IMG/VR virus record: IMGVR_UViG_3300028800_000005
Span: 48,018 to 112,017 of that record
DNA from: a virus
Strand: one strand, 5' to 3'
Length of the DNA: 64,000 nt
Shown: piece after piece, positions 8,329-16,965 of the stretch
Layout of the letters: every line of letters begins with the position of its first letter
How positions within the stretch are numbered: position 1 is the first letter of the stretch
The notes under the pieces: generated by a model
What the model was told of the DNA's origin: nothing
What the model saw: only the letters and a program-made list of their open reading frames with translations
The model's database searches: none
Program-made: the position numbers and the translations under genes

Positions 8329-8888
8329 CGACACGTAAGCGCCGCCGCCCGGCTCCGTCAATCGACATCGCGCACACGTTCCAGACGTACCTGTTCCAGC
8401 GGGAAGTCGCCGCGACCGCGACGAAGGAGAAGGAAAAGGCCGCCAAGGAGCTGCGGAAGGCTACCATTGAGCGTGGCGTGGTAGCCCTTGACGAGTACGG
8501 TAACGAGATCCACGGCGGGAACATCGAGTACGCCCTGGACGACCCTATCCAGGTCGGTAACAAGGTGTACGCCGGGATGGAGATGCGGAAGTCCCCGCAG
8601 ATATCATTCGATGAAGACACTGCCATGGACCTGGCCAGGGCCAAGAAGATCCCGTTGGCTGATGTCGTCGGCACGGTCACACTCACTATGTCCTACTCGG
8701 ACTACGAGCAGCTCCAGCGGGAAAGCACGCTGGACTCTTGGGACATTACCGTGTACCAAGAGGTCAACCAGGACGCATTCTATGTACTGAACCAGCAGGG
8801 CAAGATCACCGACGACGAGCTGGACTCACTGCTTATCGAGGGCGAGCCCAAGTACAGTCTCTGGCCGATCGAAAGGACAGGGGAATGA
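8325..8888 (+). CDS. Hypothetical protein with basic N-terminus and charged helix
   Basis: 187 residues from ATG 8325 (the in-frame ATG 8256 lies inside the previous gene). RKRRRP at the start, then a Lys/Glu/Ala-rich helix (residues 30-52) and an acidic beta-containing C-terminal half. No family recognised. Confidence 0.72.
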   Translation: MTTRKRRRPAPSIDIAHTFQTYLFQREVAATATKEKEKAAKELRKATIERGVVALDEYGNEIHGGNIEYALDDPIQVGNKVYAGMEMRKSPQISFDEDTAMDLARAKKIPLADVVGTVTLTMSYSDYEQLQRESTLDSWDITVYQEVNQDAFYVLNQQGKITDDELDSLLIEGEPKYSLWPIERTGE

Positions 8889-9193
8889 TCGATAGCATCA
8901 CGCAAGAAGAACTAGCTGAGGCGTTCATACGCCTGGGGTACACAAGTCGGCATCACGCGCCGAACATCTTCGCGGACATCGAAGCCCACCGCGAGTACTT
9001 CGAGGTCGGGGAAATCTACGAGGACAACAAGGGACGCCGCCTGCTGCGCCGGGAGAATGACCTGTGGCCGTGGCAGGTCATTACGTATGTCAAGGGTGAT
9101 CCGATGACCCAGCACGATGGGAGTCACTACGGGACGCTGCAGCTTGAGACGTTTCCGGAGCGCCCGCTCAGGAAGCTAGTCCCGGAGGGGTAG
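8885..9193 (+). CDS. Hypothetical protein
   Basis: 102 residues from ATG 8885, ATGA-coupled to the previous gene; the longer reading from 8738 overlaps that gene and has no protein-like character. No known motif. Confidence 0.7.
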   Translation: MIDSITQEELAEAFIRLGYTSRHHAPNIFADIEAHREYFEVGEIYEDNKGRRLLRRENDLWPWQVITYVKGDPMTQHDGSHYGTLQLETFPERPLRKLVPEG

Positions 9194-9195
9194 CC

Positions 9196-9531
9196 ATGGA
9201 GATCCTGATACTGAGCCTGGTCGCCCCTCCCCTGGGGCTGGCTTCCTTCTGGTTCTCGCTGCGCCACCCGTGGGGATGGATCTTCGGGATCGCGCAGTCG
9301 GTTGTCTACGCCACGCTCGGTGTCGCCAGCGGTGCCATCGGGCTGCTGATCTTCTCCCCCCTGTACATCCTTGTGTTCTCCAGGAACTTCTACCTAGCGG
9401 AGAAGGACCACAAGAAGAAGCTAGCCAAGAAGGCTAAGAAGACAGCCAAGAAGCAGGCAAAGATAGCCAGGCGCGTGGCCGAGGAAAACGCTACGCTCTG
9501 CATAATAGGAGGCAGTAATGCCAAAGGGTAA
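9196..9531 (+). CDS. Small membrane protein with Lys-rich tail
   Basis: 111 residues. Hydrophobic segments at about 2-20 and 28-60 make two or three membrane spans, followed by a long cytosol-type basic helix of repeating KKAKK units (70-95). Could anchor nucleic acid or a complex at the membrane; function unknown. Confidence 0.7.
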   Translation: MEILILSLVAPPLGLASFWFSLRHPWGWIFGIAQSVVYATLGVASGAIGLLIFSPLYILVFSRNFYLAEKDHKKKLAKKAKKTAKKQAKIARRVAEENATLCIIGGSNAKG

Positions 9532-9748
9532 GGGAAAGGCACCCCGGCCTGAGATCATCCCGCCGCCGCCCCTGACCGCTCCCGTCCCGGAGCTGTTCAC
9601 GGATGCCGACCGGCAGCTACCCGGCGCGGTCCAGTGGGTCCGTCGCGGTATCAAGGAACTGATCCAGAAGGCGTACTACATCGGGTACAACGATGGGTAC
9701 GCGCACGGGTACCAGGACGGCACCGATCACGGGCACGTCAATGCGTGA
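9518..9748 (+). CDS. Hypothetical protein, Pro-rich N-terminus
   Basis: 76 residues. Basic/Pro-rich start (EIIPPPPLTAPVPE), then a helix and a His/Gly/Tyr-rich end with repeating GY-x-x-GY-x-H-GY. Function unknown. Confidence 0.65.
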   Translation: MPKGKGKAPRPEIIPPPPLTAPVPELFTDADRQLPGAVQWVRRGIKELIQKAYYIGYNDGYAHGYQDGTDHGHVNA

Positions 9749-10142
9749 CGAGTACTTCATCCCGGGACTCAAGGGCCCGCAGAAGTTCGCGGCCCCCGAG
9801 CAGCATGAGGATGCCCTTGACGCCCTGCTGGGCCATCCGATCCTGATGCGGTACCAGGGAGAGGTCACCGAGTTCTACAAGATCGGCGCGCTAGCGAGGT
9901 CCCTGAACAGGTCCGTTGTCACCATCAGGAAGTGGCAGGACAAGGGGATAATCCCGAAGCCAAACTTCGCTATCCCTACGAAGGCACTGGGTGGTAAGAT
10001 CCGTCTGTACTCCCGGCCGCAGGTGCTGGGACTCCGGGAGATCGCGGAGGAAGAGGGCATCCTGATCGACACGACCAAGGCCATAACCCACACGCGCTTC
10101 GAGGAGCGCGCGTTTAACCTGTTCAGGGAGCTTAGGCAATGA
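9741..10142 (+). CDS. MerR/excisionase-like HTH protein
   Basis: 133 residues from ATG 9741. FYKIGALARSLNRSVVTIRK followed by WQDKGIIPKPN is a clear MerR-type helix-turn-helix with wing. A second helical part follows without a recognisable ligand or dimer domain. Probably a DNA-binding regulator of phage genes; excisionase function is unlikely as no integrase is seen. Confidence 0.8.
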   Translation: MRDEYFIPGLKGPQKFAAPEQHEDALDALLGHPILMRYQGEVTEFYKIGALARSLNRSVVTIRKWQDKGIIPKPNFAIPTKALGGKIRLYSRPQVLGLREIAEEEGILIDTTKAITHTRFEERAFNLFRELRQ

Positions 10143-10324
10143 GGATCGAGATACGGGACACTGAGGAACTGGTCCAGTACCTGCATCCGGCCACGATACA
10201 TGAGGTACGGTTCGTGCATGACACTGGAGGTTCGTCAACGTCTACCTCGGTGGAGCGAATGACCACGGCCGAGCTTAGGGAGCTGTGGGAGCGGGTTACT
10301 GACAGATTGGGGAGCATACGGTGA
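10139..10324 (+). CDS. Small hypothetical protein
   Basis: 61 residues, ATGA-coupled on both sides. Beta strand start and a C-terminal helix (AELRELWERVTDRL). Function unknown. Confidence 0.65.
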   Translation: MRIEIRDTEELVQYLHPATIHEVRFVHDTGGSSTSTSVERMTTAELRELWERVTDRLGSIR

Positions 10325-10500
10325 AGGCAACCCTGCGCATGATAGTTCCGGGCAAGCATGCATGGAGCGAGAAGATAGATCTAACCATGACCATGACGGA
10401 CGAGCGCGCCGCCCGGCGCACGTACGAGTACCTTACCGAGCGCGAGATCGGTGCCGAACTAACCACCACTAAGCAGGTCGTAGAGAAGAACGGGCTATGA
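10321..10500 (+). CDS. Small hypothetical protein (59 aa)
   Basis: Starts at GTG 10321 overlapping the previous stop; ends overlapping the next ATG. Begins with a strand (ATLRMIVPG), then a charged helix. Function unknown. Confidence 0.65.
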   Translation: MKATLRMIVPGKHAWSEKIDLTMTMTDERAARRTYEYLTEREIGAELTTTKQVVEKNGL

Positions 10501-10742
10501 TAATCGAACGCAGCCGCGAGCACGTGGTGAACCTGGGGAACTACGAGTCCGTCCGGGTCGGTGCTAGGATCACCCTGGACCGGGCGGATATCGAGGAGCT
10601 ACTGCAGGATGGCCTGAAGATCGAGGACGTTGTCACCCAGGCTGACGAGTGCCTTGATGCCCTGCTAGCCGCCGACCTCGCTGAGGCCGAGCAGAATGTC
10701 CCACCGGACAAAGAAACGCACCTCACGACCTGGAAGAAATGA
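10497..10742 (+). CDS. Small hypothetical protein
   Basis: 81 residues; acidic helical C-terminal part (AADLAEAEQNVPPDKE). Last gene before a hairpin and a promoter, so the end of an operon. Confidence 0.68.
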   Translation: MIIERSREHVVNLGNYESVRVGARITLDRADIEELLQDGLKIEDVVTQADECLDALLAADLAEAEQNVPPDKETHLTTWKK

Positions 10743-10743
10743 G

Positions 10744-10766
10744 AACTACCCCCCAGCGGTAGTTTT
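10744..10766 (+). terminator. Short intrinsic terminator
   Basis: AACTACC (10744-10750) pairs with GGTAGTT (10758-10764) around a 7-base loop and is followed by more T. Its T-run overlaps the -35 of the next promoter. Confidence 0.5.
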
Positions 10767-10794
10767 GACCGGGGACAGTGGGCCCCAGTACCCT
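10765..10794 (+). promoter_or_regulatory. Sigma70-like promoter of the ssDNA-binding gene
   Basis: TTGACC (10765-10770), 18-bp spacer, TACCCT (10789-10794), 30 bp before ATG 10824, which has GGAGGAAA. Confidence 0.65.
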
Positions 10795-10823
10795 TAGTAC
10801 GGACATCACATGGAGGAAATTCA

Positions 10824-11645
10824 ATGGCCCGAGCACTGCGCCGTAGCGTTAACCCAGAGCCCGAGGACGAGGAGGAGGTCGAGGAGCGCGCCGAAAGCCG
10901 TCGCCTCTCGAAGTCCGCTGGCCGTCGCACCCGTAACGTCGAGCCCGAGGACGACGACGAGGACGAGGAGGACGAGCCGCGCGGTGGATTCCGTAGCCGG
11001 TCTTCCAAGCGTCGTTCTTCCCGGGACGACGAGCCCCTTAGTTCTTCTCTCGGCAGCGGCTGGGACGCCTACAAGAAGAACAAGGCTAAGTCCAGCAAGT
11101 TCAACAGTGAGGACCAGTTCAAGGTCCCGATGCTTCCCAAGGAAGACGAGGCTCTTATCCTTTTCCTTGAGGAGAAGCCTTTCGCTACCTACAATGAGCA
11201 CGGCGTTGGCCAGGGCAAGGGGTACCGAGCGTACGTCTGCCTAGGGGATGACTGCCCGTTCTGTGAGTTTGGGGACTCTCCCGGGTACCGTGCCGTCTTT
11301 AACATCGCCGTCTTCGACGACGACGGGAACGCGTCCGTCAAGTACTGGACGGCCACCCCGGCTCCACTGGACGAGATCGAGGAGCATGCCTTCAACGATC
11401 GTTACGGCCCGCTTAACAAGCCAGGGAACTACTACGTGGTCTCCAAGAAGGAGCAGAAGAACCACTTCAACAAGTTCAAGGTCGAGCGGGTCACTGAGGA
11501 CCAGGTTCGCGCCGAGTTCGAGATCGAGCCGATGTCAAAGGACGAGATCAATGAGCTGCGGGACGAGATGTTCGCGGCGAAGGACGTCGTCCGGGTCAAG
11601 ACCCGGCGTGAGCTGCGCGAGGCCGCGAAGGACGCTGAGGACTGA
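10824..11645 (+). CDS. Putative single-stranded DNA-binding protein
   Basis: 273 residues. Residues 1-75 are an acidic and basic low-complexity tract (EDEEEVEE, EPEDDDEDEEDE). The core from about 95 resembles actinophage OB-fold ssDNA-binding proteins, with a cysteine cluster around CLGDDCPFCEF that could bind zinc. A basic C-terminal helix ends the protein. It has its own promoter and sits just before the DNA polymerase, as expected for an abundant replication protein. Assignment is by shape and context, not by a diagnostic motif. Confidence 0.65.
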   Translation: MARALRRSVNPEPEDEEEVEERAESRRLSKSAGRRTRNVEPEDDDEDEEDEPRGGFRSRSSKRRSSRDDEPLSSSLGSGWDAYKKNKAKSSKFNSEDQFKVPMLPKEDEALILFLEEKPFATYNEHGVGQGKGYRAYVCLGDDCPFCEFGDSPGYRAVFNIAVFDDDGNASVKYWTATPAPLDEIEEHAFNDRYGPLNKPGNYYVVSKKEQKNHFNKFKVERVTEDQVRAEFEIEPMSKDEINELRDEMFAAKDVVRVKTRRELREAAKDAED

Positions 11646-11812
11646 TGCCGGGAAAGCAGATCAACGACTGGCAATTGCAGTCCCTTGTTGGTGCGCTGGA
11701 AGCGGCTGCCTCGAATGACATCCGGGATTTCGAATGGGGAAGTGAGGGCACGAGCTACCAGGTGCACTGGGATGACTCCGCAGAGGAGCACTACATCATC
11801 CTGGCTGACTAA
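11645..11812 (+). CDS. Small hypothetical protein (55 aa)
   Basis: Coupled by ATGA to the previous gene and by TAATG to the next. Acidic. Function unknown. Confidence 0.65.
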   Translation: MPGKQINDWQLQSLVGALEAAASNDIRDFEWGSEGTSYQVHWDDSAEEHYIILAD

Positions 11813-11952
11813 TGCCTGAGTTCCGATACCCGTACTACGAGCGGGGACCAGACGGCAAGGCGGTGCCCAGGGAGATCATAGTCGTCGCTGCCACCGAGGA
11901 AGACGCGCTTGCTCTGGCAGTAGCGGAATTCCAGCTCCGGATAAACGGATGA
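11812..11952 (+). CDS. Small hypothetical protein (46 aa)
   Basis: Starts at ATG 11812 sharing a base with the previous stop, and overlaps the polymerase start by 4 bases. Pattern: strand (EIIVVAATEEDA) then a helix. Function unknown. Confidence 0.62.
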   Translation: MPEFRYPYYERGPDGKAVPREIIVVAATEEDALALAVAEFQLRING

Positions 11953-13913
11953 CCGGGAACATTGTCTTCACGGCCGAGCACCTTCGCTCGGTCGTGGAGC
12001 ATTTCCTGAAGCAACCTGCGTTCGCATGGGACGTAGAGACAGTCGGGGACCACCGGGGGACGCCCGCGCTGAACACGGTCACCTGGATCTCCATGGCGAC
12101 GCACGGCATGACCGTGGTCATCCCCTGTGGTCACCCTCTCGGGACGAAGATCATCGGGACGACTAAGGAACCACGCAAGGACAAGACCGGGAAGACTAAG
12201 TTCTTCACCGTCCCGATCTACGAGGACCCCCCCGAGCAGTTGTCCATCGGGACAGTGGCTGAAATACTGCGCCCGCTGTTCTTCACCGAGGGCATCACAA
12301 AGATCGCGCATGAGGCGACGTTCGACACCGGGTCGATCACTAAGTACTTTGACGGGGAGATATTCCCGGGCCCGTACGACGACACCAAGGTCATCATGCG
12401 CCTGCTGGACGAGAACACGGCGCAGAAGGACAACGGGCTTAAGGCTTGGACCAAGAGGATATTCGGGGCCGAGTACGATCACGAGAACGTCGGCAAGCGG
12501 GTAGAGATCCACCCGTTCGACAAGGTCGCCCACTACAGTTACATGGACGCGCTGTACACCTGGCTGCTCTGGTTGCAGAAGTTCCCCCGGATTGAGCGGG
12601 AGGGACTGACGGAGGCGTGGAAGGTCGACGTCGACCTTATCCCTGTTCTCACGGACATGCGGCTTAACGGGGCACACATGGACGTCCCCAGCCTGGAGAG
12701 TACCCAGGAGGAAATGGGTTCGCGGATGGTACTCCAGGAGGCGGACTGTTACCGTGCTGCCGGGAAGGAATTCAACCTGAATTCCCCGCCGCAGAAGCAG
12801 AAGATCCTGTTCGGCCCGAAGGCAGAAGGGGGACAGGGCCTCAAGCCCTGGAAGCAGACGGACAAGGGCGGCTGGTCGACGGACGCTGACGTCCTGGCGA
12901 GCTACCCGACGAACCCAGTCTGCAAGGCACTGCTGGCCTATGCCGACACGCACAAGCTCTTGAGCACGTACATCAATTCCTGGCTAGGGGAACCAGGGAA
13001 CCCCAAGAAGCCCTGCCTTATCACGGACGGGTTCCTTTACACGGAATTCCAGCAGCACGGTACCGTGACCGGGAGGTTCAGCGGGCGGACCCCGAACCTC
13101 CAGAATATCCCCCGGCCTGACAAGCCGTACGGAAAGCTAATCCGTGGCGCGTTCGACGCCCTGCCCGGTCATAAGCTAGTCGTCGCTGACTACGGTCAGA
13201 TTGAACTGGTCATCCTGGCGCACATGCTAGGCAAGGGCAAGCTCTACGATGGTTTCATGCACGGCGTCGACCCCCACACCGCGCACGCCGCTGGTGTGCT
13301 GCACAAGAAGCCGTTCATCACTAAGGACGGGGGCAAGGACGGGGGCATTACCCCGGCCGAGCGCCAGAAGTACGGTAAGACCCTGGGATTCACGATCGTT
13401 AACGGCGCGGGCTGGAAGACGATCGCGGAGACGGCCGGGGTATCGGGCAAGGAAGCCAAGAAGATCCAGGAGGACTACGACACCGAGTTCCCAGAGACCG
13501 ACCGGCTCAAGATAAAGCTGATCAAGCAGGCCATGTCCGTCTCCGGGGTGCCGTACATCCGGACTCCTATTCTCGGGCGGAAGCGCAGGCTGCGCGGGCT
13601 GTTCTCTGACGACTACGGCACGCGCGGGTACAATGAGCGCCAGTTGTTCAACACCATGATCCAGGGTGGAGCGGCCGAGCTTATGAAGCTCGCACTGATA
13701 CGGGTCTACTGGGCATTGAAGGAGCAGGTCCCCGAGGCCAGGCTTAGCCTCACCGTGCACGACGAGATGGTAGTCATGTGCCCGGAGGACAAGGCCGAGG
13801 CAGTGCGGAAGATCGTTATTTGGGCCATGACCGGCGGGGGAATTCAGGACCGCGTCAAGGTACCCTTGAATGTCGACTGCAAGATAGTTGACCGTTGGGC
13901 AGATGCTAAGTGA
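11949..13913 (+). CDS. Family A DNA polymerase with 3'-5' exonuclease
   Basis: 654 residues. Exonuclease motifs: Exo I D28-V-E30, Exo II around KIAHEATFD, Exo III YSYMD. Polymerase motifs: A at 414 (DYGQIELVILAH), B at 472-486, C at 604-606 (VHDEM). No 5' nuclease domain, as usual in phage Pol A. In motif B the invariant Lys (K477) and Phe (F481) are present, but Asn485 occupies the place of E. coli Tyr766 and Gln473 that of Arg754. Phe at 481 predicts discrimination against dideoxynucleotides. It is the likely replicative polymerase, working with the helicase and primase upstream. Confidence 0.93.
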   Translation: MTGNIVFTAEHLRSVVEHFLKQPAFAWDVETVGDHRGTPALNTVTWISMATHGMTVVIPCGHPLGTKIIGTTKEPRKDKTGKTKFFTVPIYEDPPEQLSIGTVAEILRPLFFTEGITKIAHEATFDTGSITKYFDGEIFPGPYDDTKVIMRLLDENTAQKDNGLKAWTKRIFGAEYDHENVGKRVEIHPFDKVAHYSYMDALYTWLLWLQKFPRIEREGLTEAWKVDVDLIPVLTDMRLNGAHMDVPSLESTQEEMGSRMVLQEADCYRAAGKEFNLNSPPQKQKILFGPKAEGGQGLKPWKQTDKGGWSTDADVLASYPTNPVCKALLAYADTHKLLSTYINSWLGEPGNPKKPCLITDGFLYTEFQQHGTVTGRFSGRTPNLQNIPRPDKPYGKLIRGAFDALPGHKLVVADYGQIELVILAHMLGKGKLYDGFMHGVDPHTAHAAGVLHKKPFITKDGGKDGGITPAERQKYGKTLGFTIVNGAGWKTIAETAGVSGKEAKKIQEDYDTEFPETDRLKIKLIKQAMSVSGVPYIRTPILGRKRRLRGLFSDDYGTRGYNERQLFNTMIQGGAAELMKLALIRVYWALKEQVPEARLSLTVHDEMVVMCPEDKAEAVRKIVIWAMTGGGIQDRVKVPLNVDCKIVDRWADAK

Positions 13914-13937
13914 TATGCTTGCGGCGATAGGAGACTA

Positions 13938-14372
13938 ATGGCGAACGACATGGAACAACCGATTGACCTGACTCCGCTGCTGAAGACGCGGCTAGCCTGG
14001 GACCTGCTGCCTCATGAGGAAATGCACGCGTGGATGGAGAAGCTCGGACTGACTCCGGCGAACAAGGATGTCTCGGACATGGAGCACAAGGAGGCCCACG
14101 GAAGGGCCCAGCTCGCGGCTCCTATTTCCCGCCTTGTCGACGCGTACGTCGCAGTTATCTCAGAGATCCAGGCCGCGTACCTCGGAGAGCACGCTGAGGC
14201 TAACCAGGATCAGCTTGAGGCGTTCACGGAGGACGCGTTCATGCTCGGCCGCGCCGCTGCCCTGGCCGTCCTGGTGGAGTTCCTGGCGGACGGGGTTCTG
14301 GTTTACGGCCCGGAGCTAGTCCAGGGTCTATTGGAACTTGCTGAAGAACGAGAAGACGAGGACGAGAAATGA
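13938..14372 (+). CDS. Hypothetical helical protein
   Basis: 144 residues, helical throughout with a hydrophobic stretch (AALAVLVEFLADGVLV) and an acidic tail EEREDEDEK. ATG follows ATAGGAGAC. Function unknown; overlaps the next gene by 4 bases. Confidence 0.72.
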   Translation: MANDMEQPIDLTPLLKTRLAWDLLPHEEMHAWMEKLGLTPANKDVSDMEHKEAHGRAQLAAPISRLVDAYVAVISEIQAAYLGEHAEANQDQLEAFTEDAFMLGRAAALAVLVEFLADGVLVYGPELVQGLLELAEEREDEDEK

Positions 14373-14947
14373 GCTTTTGGGACCGCGCGCTCGGGACCCC
14401 GGCCCGCCCGAACGTAGCCCCGGCCCCCCAGCCGGGATGGGTTGCCCCTCAGCGGCCCCAGATGCCCCCTCAGGGCTACCCGCCGCAGCAACAGGGGTAC
14501 CAGCAAGGCTACCAGCAGCCATACCCCCAGCAGGCCCCTCAGGGACCGGGCAGTGGCCTCCCCCCGCAGTTCCAGGGCCTGGCCATTCAGCCAACGAAGA
14601 ACGCCGAGGACCAGCAGGCCGGGTACACTGCCGCGACACAGGGGTACATCAGGAAGCCACCTGACTGGGTGCGTAATCAGGCTTCGGAGCGCTGCCCCGA
14701 GTGCAACGGGGTTAACTTCGCGCGGCACGGGCAGGGTGAGGGAACCTACGGGAAGCTGCGCCGGACGACTGCGGGCGCTGTTGAATTCGGGCACTGTTTC
14801 GATTGCGGGTACACGATGAACGGCGGGAACCCCATGAGCGATGCCCAGATCGGGAACTCGCACTCACATGGCCTGTCAAATTCCAGCGGGACGGTTAAGG
14901 CTACCCGCCAGCCGCACGGGCTCAAGAATTTCTACGTGATATCGTGA
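14369..14947 (+). CDS. Pro/Gln/Tyr-rich disordered protein with zinc ribbon
   Basis: 192 residues. Residues 10-70 are low-complexity with repeats of QGY and PQQ, a composition typical of prion-like or condensate-forming segments. The C-terminal half has a four-cysteine zinc ribbon (CPEC ... CFDC). It lies between polymerase and RecA, so nucleic-acid binding in the replication compartment is plausible but inferred. Confidence 0.75.
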   Translation: MSFWDRALGTPARPNVAPAPQPGWVAPQRPQMPPQGYPPQQQGYQQGYQQPYPQQAPQGPGSGLPPQFQGLAIQPTKNAEDQQAGYTAATQGYIRKPPDWVRNQASERCPECNGVNFARHGQGEGTYGKLRRTTAGAVEFGHCFDCGYTMNGGNPMSDAQIGNSHSHGLSNSSGTVKATRQPHGLKNFYVIS

Positions 14948-15105
14948 CCTCCGACCAGCTCAGGGAGCTGGCGGGCATCACGGGAGTACGAAAGCTAAGC
15001 GACCACACTACTACTGTCGTCTTCCCAAATGGTGCCGCCCGCCCTGCCACGTCCCTTGAAGTCCGACTCTGGCATATTTTGACTAGCATGGCCCAGGAGG
15101 AATAA
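14944..15105 (+). CDS. Small hypothetical protein (53 aa)
   Basis: GTG 14944 overlaps the previous stop. The promoter of the RecA gene lies inside its 3' end. Function unknown. Confidence 0.65.
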   Translation: MTSDQLRELAGITGVRKLSDHTTTVVFPNGAARPATSLEVRLWHILTSMAQEE

Positions 15106-15108
15106 ACT
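15079..15108 (+). promoter_or_regulatory. Sigma70-like promoter of the RecA-like gene
   Basis: TTGACT (15079-15084), 18-bp spacer, TAAACT (15103-15108), 27 bp before ATG 15135, which is preceded by AGGAGGAATT. It lies largely inside the end of the upstream gene. Confidence 0.65.
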
Positions 15109-15134
15109 AAGGCCAGACCTAGGAGGAATTATTT

Positions 15135-16253
15135 ATGGCCCTCAGTACTGAGGTTCTCACCTGGATGGCCCGCCTGAACAAGGATATCGGGCCGGACACC
15201 ATTGTCCGGGCATCGGACATCGTGGTAGCCCACCGATTCACTTCCGGTAGCCTAGCCCTTGATGTAGCACTCGGCGGTGGCTGGCCAGGTAACCAGGCCG
15301 TTGAAGTCATCGGTAACGAGTCCAGCGGGAAGACGTACACCGTACTTAAGACCATCGCCGCTAACCAGAAGATCGATAAGGAATTCACGACCTTCTGGGT
15401 CGCGGCCGAGCACTACTCTCCGGAGCAGGCCGCTGCCCTTGGCGTCGACAACGACAGGGTAGTCGTCGCCCCGGCCGCACAGCAGGCCGAGGTCGGCCTT
15501 GACCTCATGCTGGACGCCCTGGAATCCAAGCTCTATGACTGCGTCGTCCTAGACTCATTCCCCGCCCTCATTCCCAGGGAAGAGGACGAGAAGGCGATGA
15601 ACGAGGCCGTCGTGGCTACCGGGGCGAAGCTGTTCAACAAGTTCTGGCGCAAGTACGGGACCTCGTCACACAGGAACAGCGACGGAACCGAGCGCCCCTA
15701 CCTCCTTATCGTCATCAATCAGTTCCGTGACAAGGTCGGCGGGTTCCAGAAGTTCGGTGTCCCTCAGACTACTCCGGGGGGACACGGCAAGGACTACGCG
15801 TTCTACACCCGGGTAAAGGTCGCCCGCGACGAGTGGATAACGGAGAAGCGCCCCGGCCTGCCGGACCCGGTGATTGTCGGTCAGGTCATGGCCTACAAGA
15901 CGACCAAGAACAAGTCCGCCTCGCCGCAGCAGACCGCTAAGGTGCGCGCCTTTACCCGGAACGCTCCCCTTCTCGGGTTCCACCGGGGGGACTATGACCT
16001 CGGTTCCGACTACGTCGACATGGGAATTCTCTTCGGCGTAATTCAGCTTAAGGGGTCCTGGCTTAACTACGACGGCCAGCAGTGGCAAGGCAAGGATGCC
16101 ATGAAGGACTCTGTCCGGGAAGACCTGGACCTTCAGGCTAAGTTGTCGGCCGAGGTTCTAGAAGTCGCCGCCGACCCGCGAAAGGCCGACGCGATGCTCC
16201 AGCAGGCCATAGAGGAAGCGCCGCCCAGGCGCAAGAGGGGACGCGCAGCATGA
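15135..16253 (+). CDS. RecA-like recombinase
   Basis: 372 residues. Walker A GNESSGKT at 60-67, the catalytic-Glu region FWVAAEHYSPEQ, Walker B YDCVVLDS and the INQFRDKVG segment of the L1 region are in RecA order. The C-terminus is basic (RRKRGRAA). Role: strand exchange in phage recombination and replication restart. It lacks the bacterial RecA acidic tail. A second, more divergent RecA-like ATPase is at 53382. Confidence 0.88.
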   Translation: MALSTEVLTWMARLNKDIGPDTIVRASDIVVAHRFTSGSLALDVALGGGWPGNQAVEVIGNESSGKTYTVLKTIAANQKIDKEFTTFWVAAEHYSPEQAAALGVDNDRVVVAPAAQQAEVGLDLMLDALESKLYDCVVLDSFPALIPREEDEKAMNEAVVATGAKLFNKFWRKYGTSSHRNSDGTERPYLLIVINQFRDKVGGFQKFGVPQTTPGGHGKDYAFYTRVKVARDEWITEKRPGLPDPVIVGQVMAYKTTKNKSASPQQTAKVRAFTRNAPLLGFHRGDYDLGSDYVDMGILFGVIQLKGSWLNYDGQQWQGKDAMKDSVREDLDLQAKLSAEVLEVAADPRKADAMLQQAIEEAPPRRKRGRAA

Positions 16254-16405
16254 TGAACGTTCGGGAACTGATCGAGGCCCTGAAGGACAAGCCACAGGAC
16301 GCTATCGTGGTTTACGACGTTGAGTGGGGGCTAGGGAGCATCGCCTTGGTGGAAATTCAGCCACCCTTCGGCGCAACCAAGGAAATGGTGGTCTTGTCAT
16401 CATGA
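16250..16405 (+). CDS. Small hypothetical protein (51 aa)
   Basis: Begins with a helix and strand of the type ELIEALKDKPQDAIVVYD, seen in many small actinophage proteins. The start overlaps the RecA stop; the stop overlaps the next ATG. Function unknown. Confidence 0.65.
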   Translation: MMNVRELIEALKDKPQDAIVVYDVEWGLGSIALVEIQPPFGATKEMVVLSS

Positions 16406-16965
16406 CACTCATAGGTGGCGTAGTGTCCGGGAAGCAAGTCATCATCGCAGGTGACCGCGCGGCCCTGTCACCGGAGGAACTCACCTCCGACACGCTGAAG
16501 CAGCCGAAGGTATTCCGATCGGGGGAACTAGTCCTTGGCGGGAGCGAGTCCTTCCGGATGATACAGGTTCTCCAGTACCAGCTCAAGATACCGCCGCTAA
16601 CCGACTTCGCCTTGTCGGACGGAGATCCCATGAGGTACATGGTCGAGGAGTTCATCCCGGCGGTGCGCGAGCTTCTGACGGATAACGGGTTCAACGAGAC
16701 CGGGGAAGAGGCGTCCCCGCCGGGCAATATCATGGTCGGGCTGCGTGGTCACCTGTACGTCATCCAGGGGGACTACGCGGTGATGGAAGCGACGGACCCG
16801 TTCGACGCGATCGGCTTCGGGAAGACGGCGTTCCTCGGTGCTATCCGTGCCGTTCGAATCGCCCAGCCGAAGCTTGCCGCGCACCATCAGCTAGCCCTTG
16901 CCATGGAGGTCGCGGAGAGCGTTACCTTTGCGGTCAAGGGCCCGTTCGATATCCTGGCCGCCTGA
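16402..16965 (+). CDS. HslV/proteasome beta-like Ntn hydrolase
   Basis: 187 residues from ATG 16402 (the in-frame 16324 start lies inside the previous gene). The N-terminus Met-Thr-Leu would expose Thr2, the nucleophile of this family, after Met removal. VIIAGDRA matches the conserved HslV/proteasome strand with the Asp near the active site; later IGFGKTAFLGAI and a helix AMEVAESVTFAV fit the fold. Length is close to HslV (about 175). No HslU- or Mpa-like ATPase is visible nearby, so it may use a host unfoldase or act alone. Call is by pattern recall. Confidence 0.68.
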   Translation: MTLIGGVVSGKQVIIAGDRAALSPEELTSDTLKQPKVFRSGELVLGGSESFRMIQVLQYQLKIPPLTDFALSDGDPMRYMVEEFIPAVRELLTDNGFNETGEEASPPGNIMVGLRGHLYVIQGDYAVMEATDPFDAIGFGKTAFLGAIRAVRIAQPKLAAHHQLALAMEVAESVTFAVKGPFDILAA

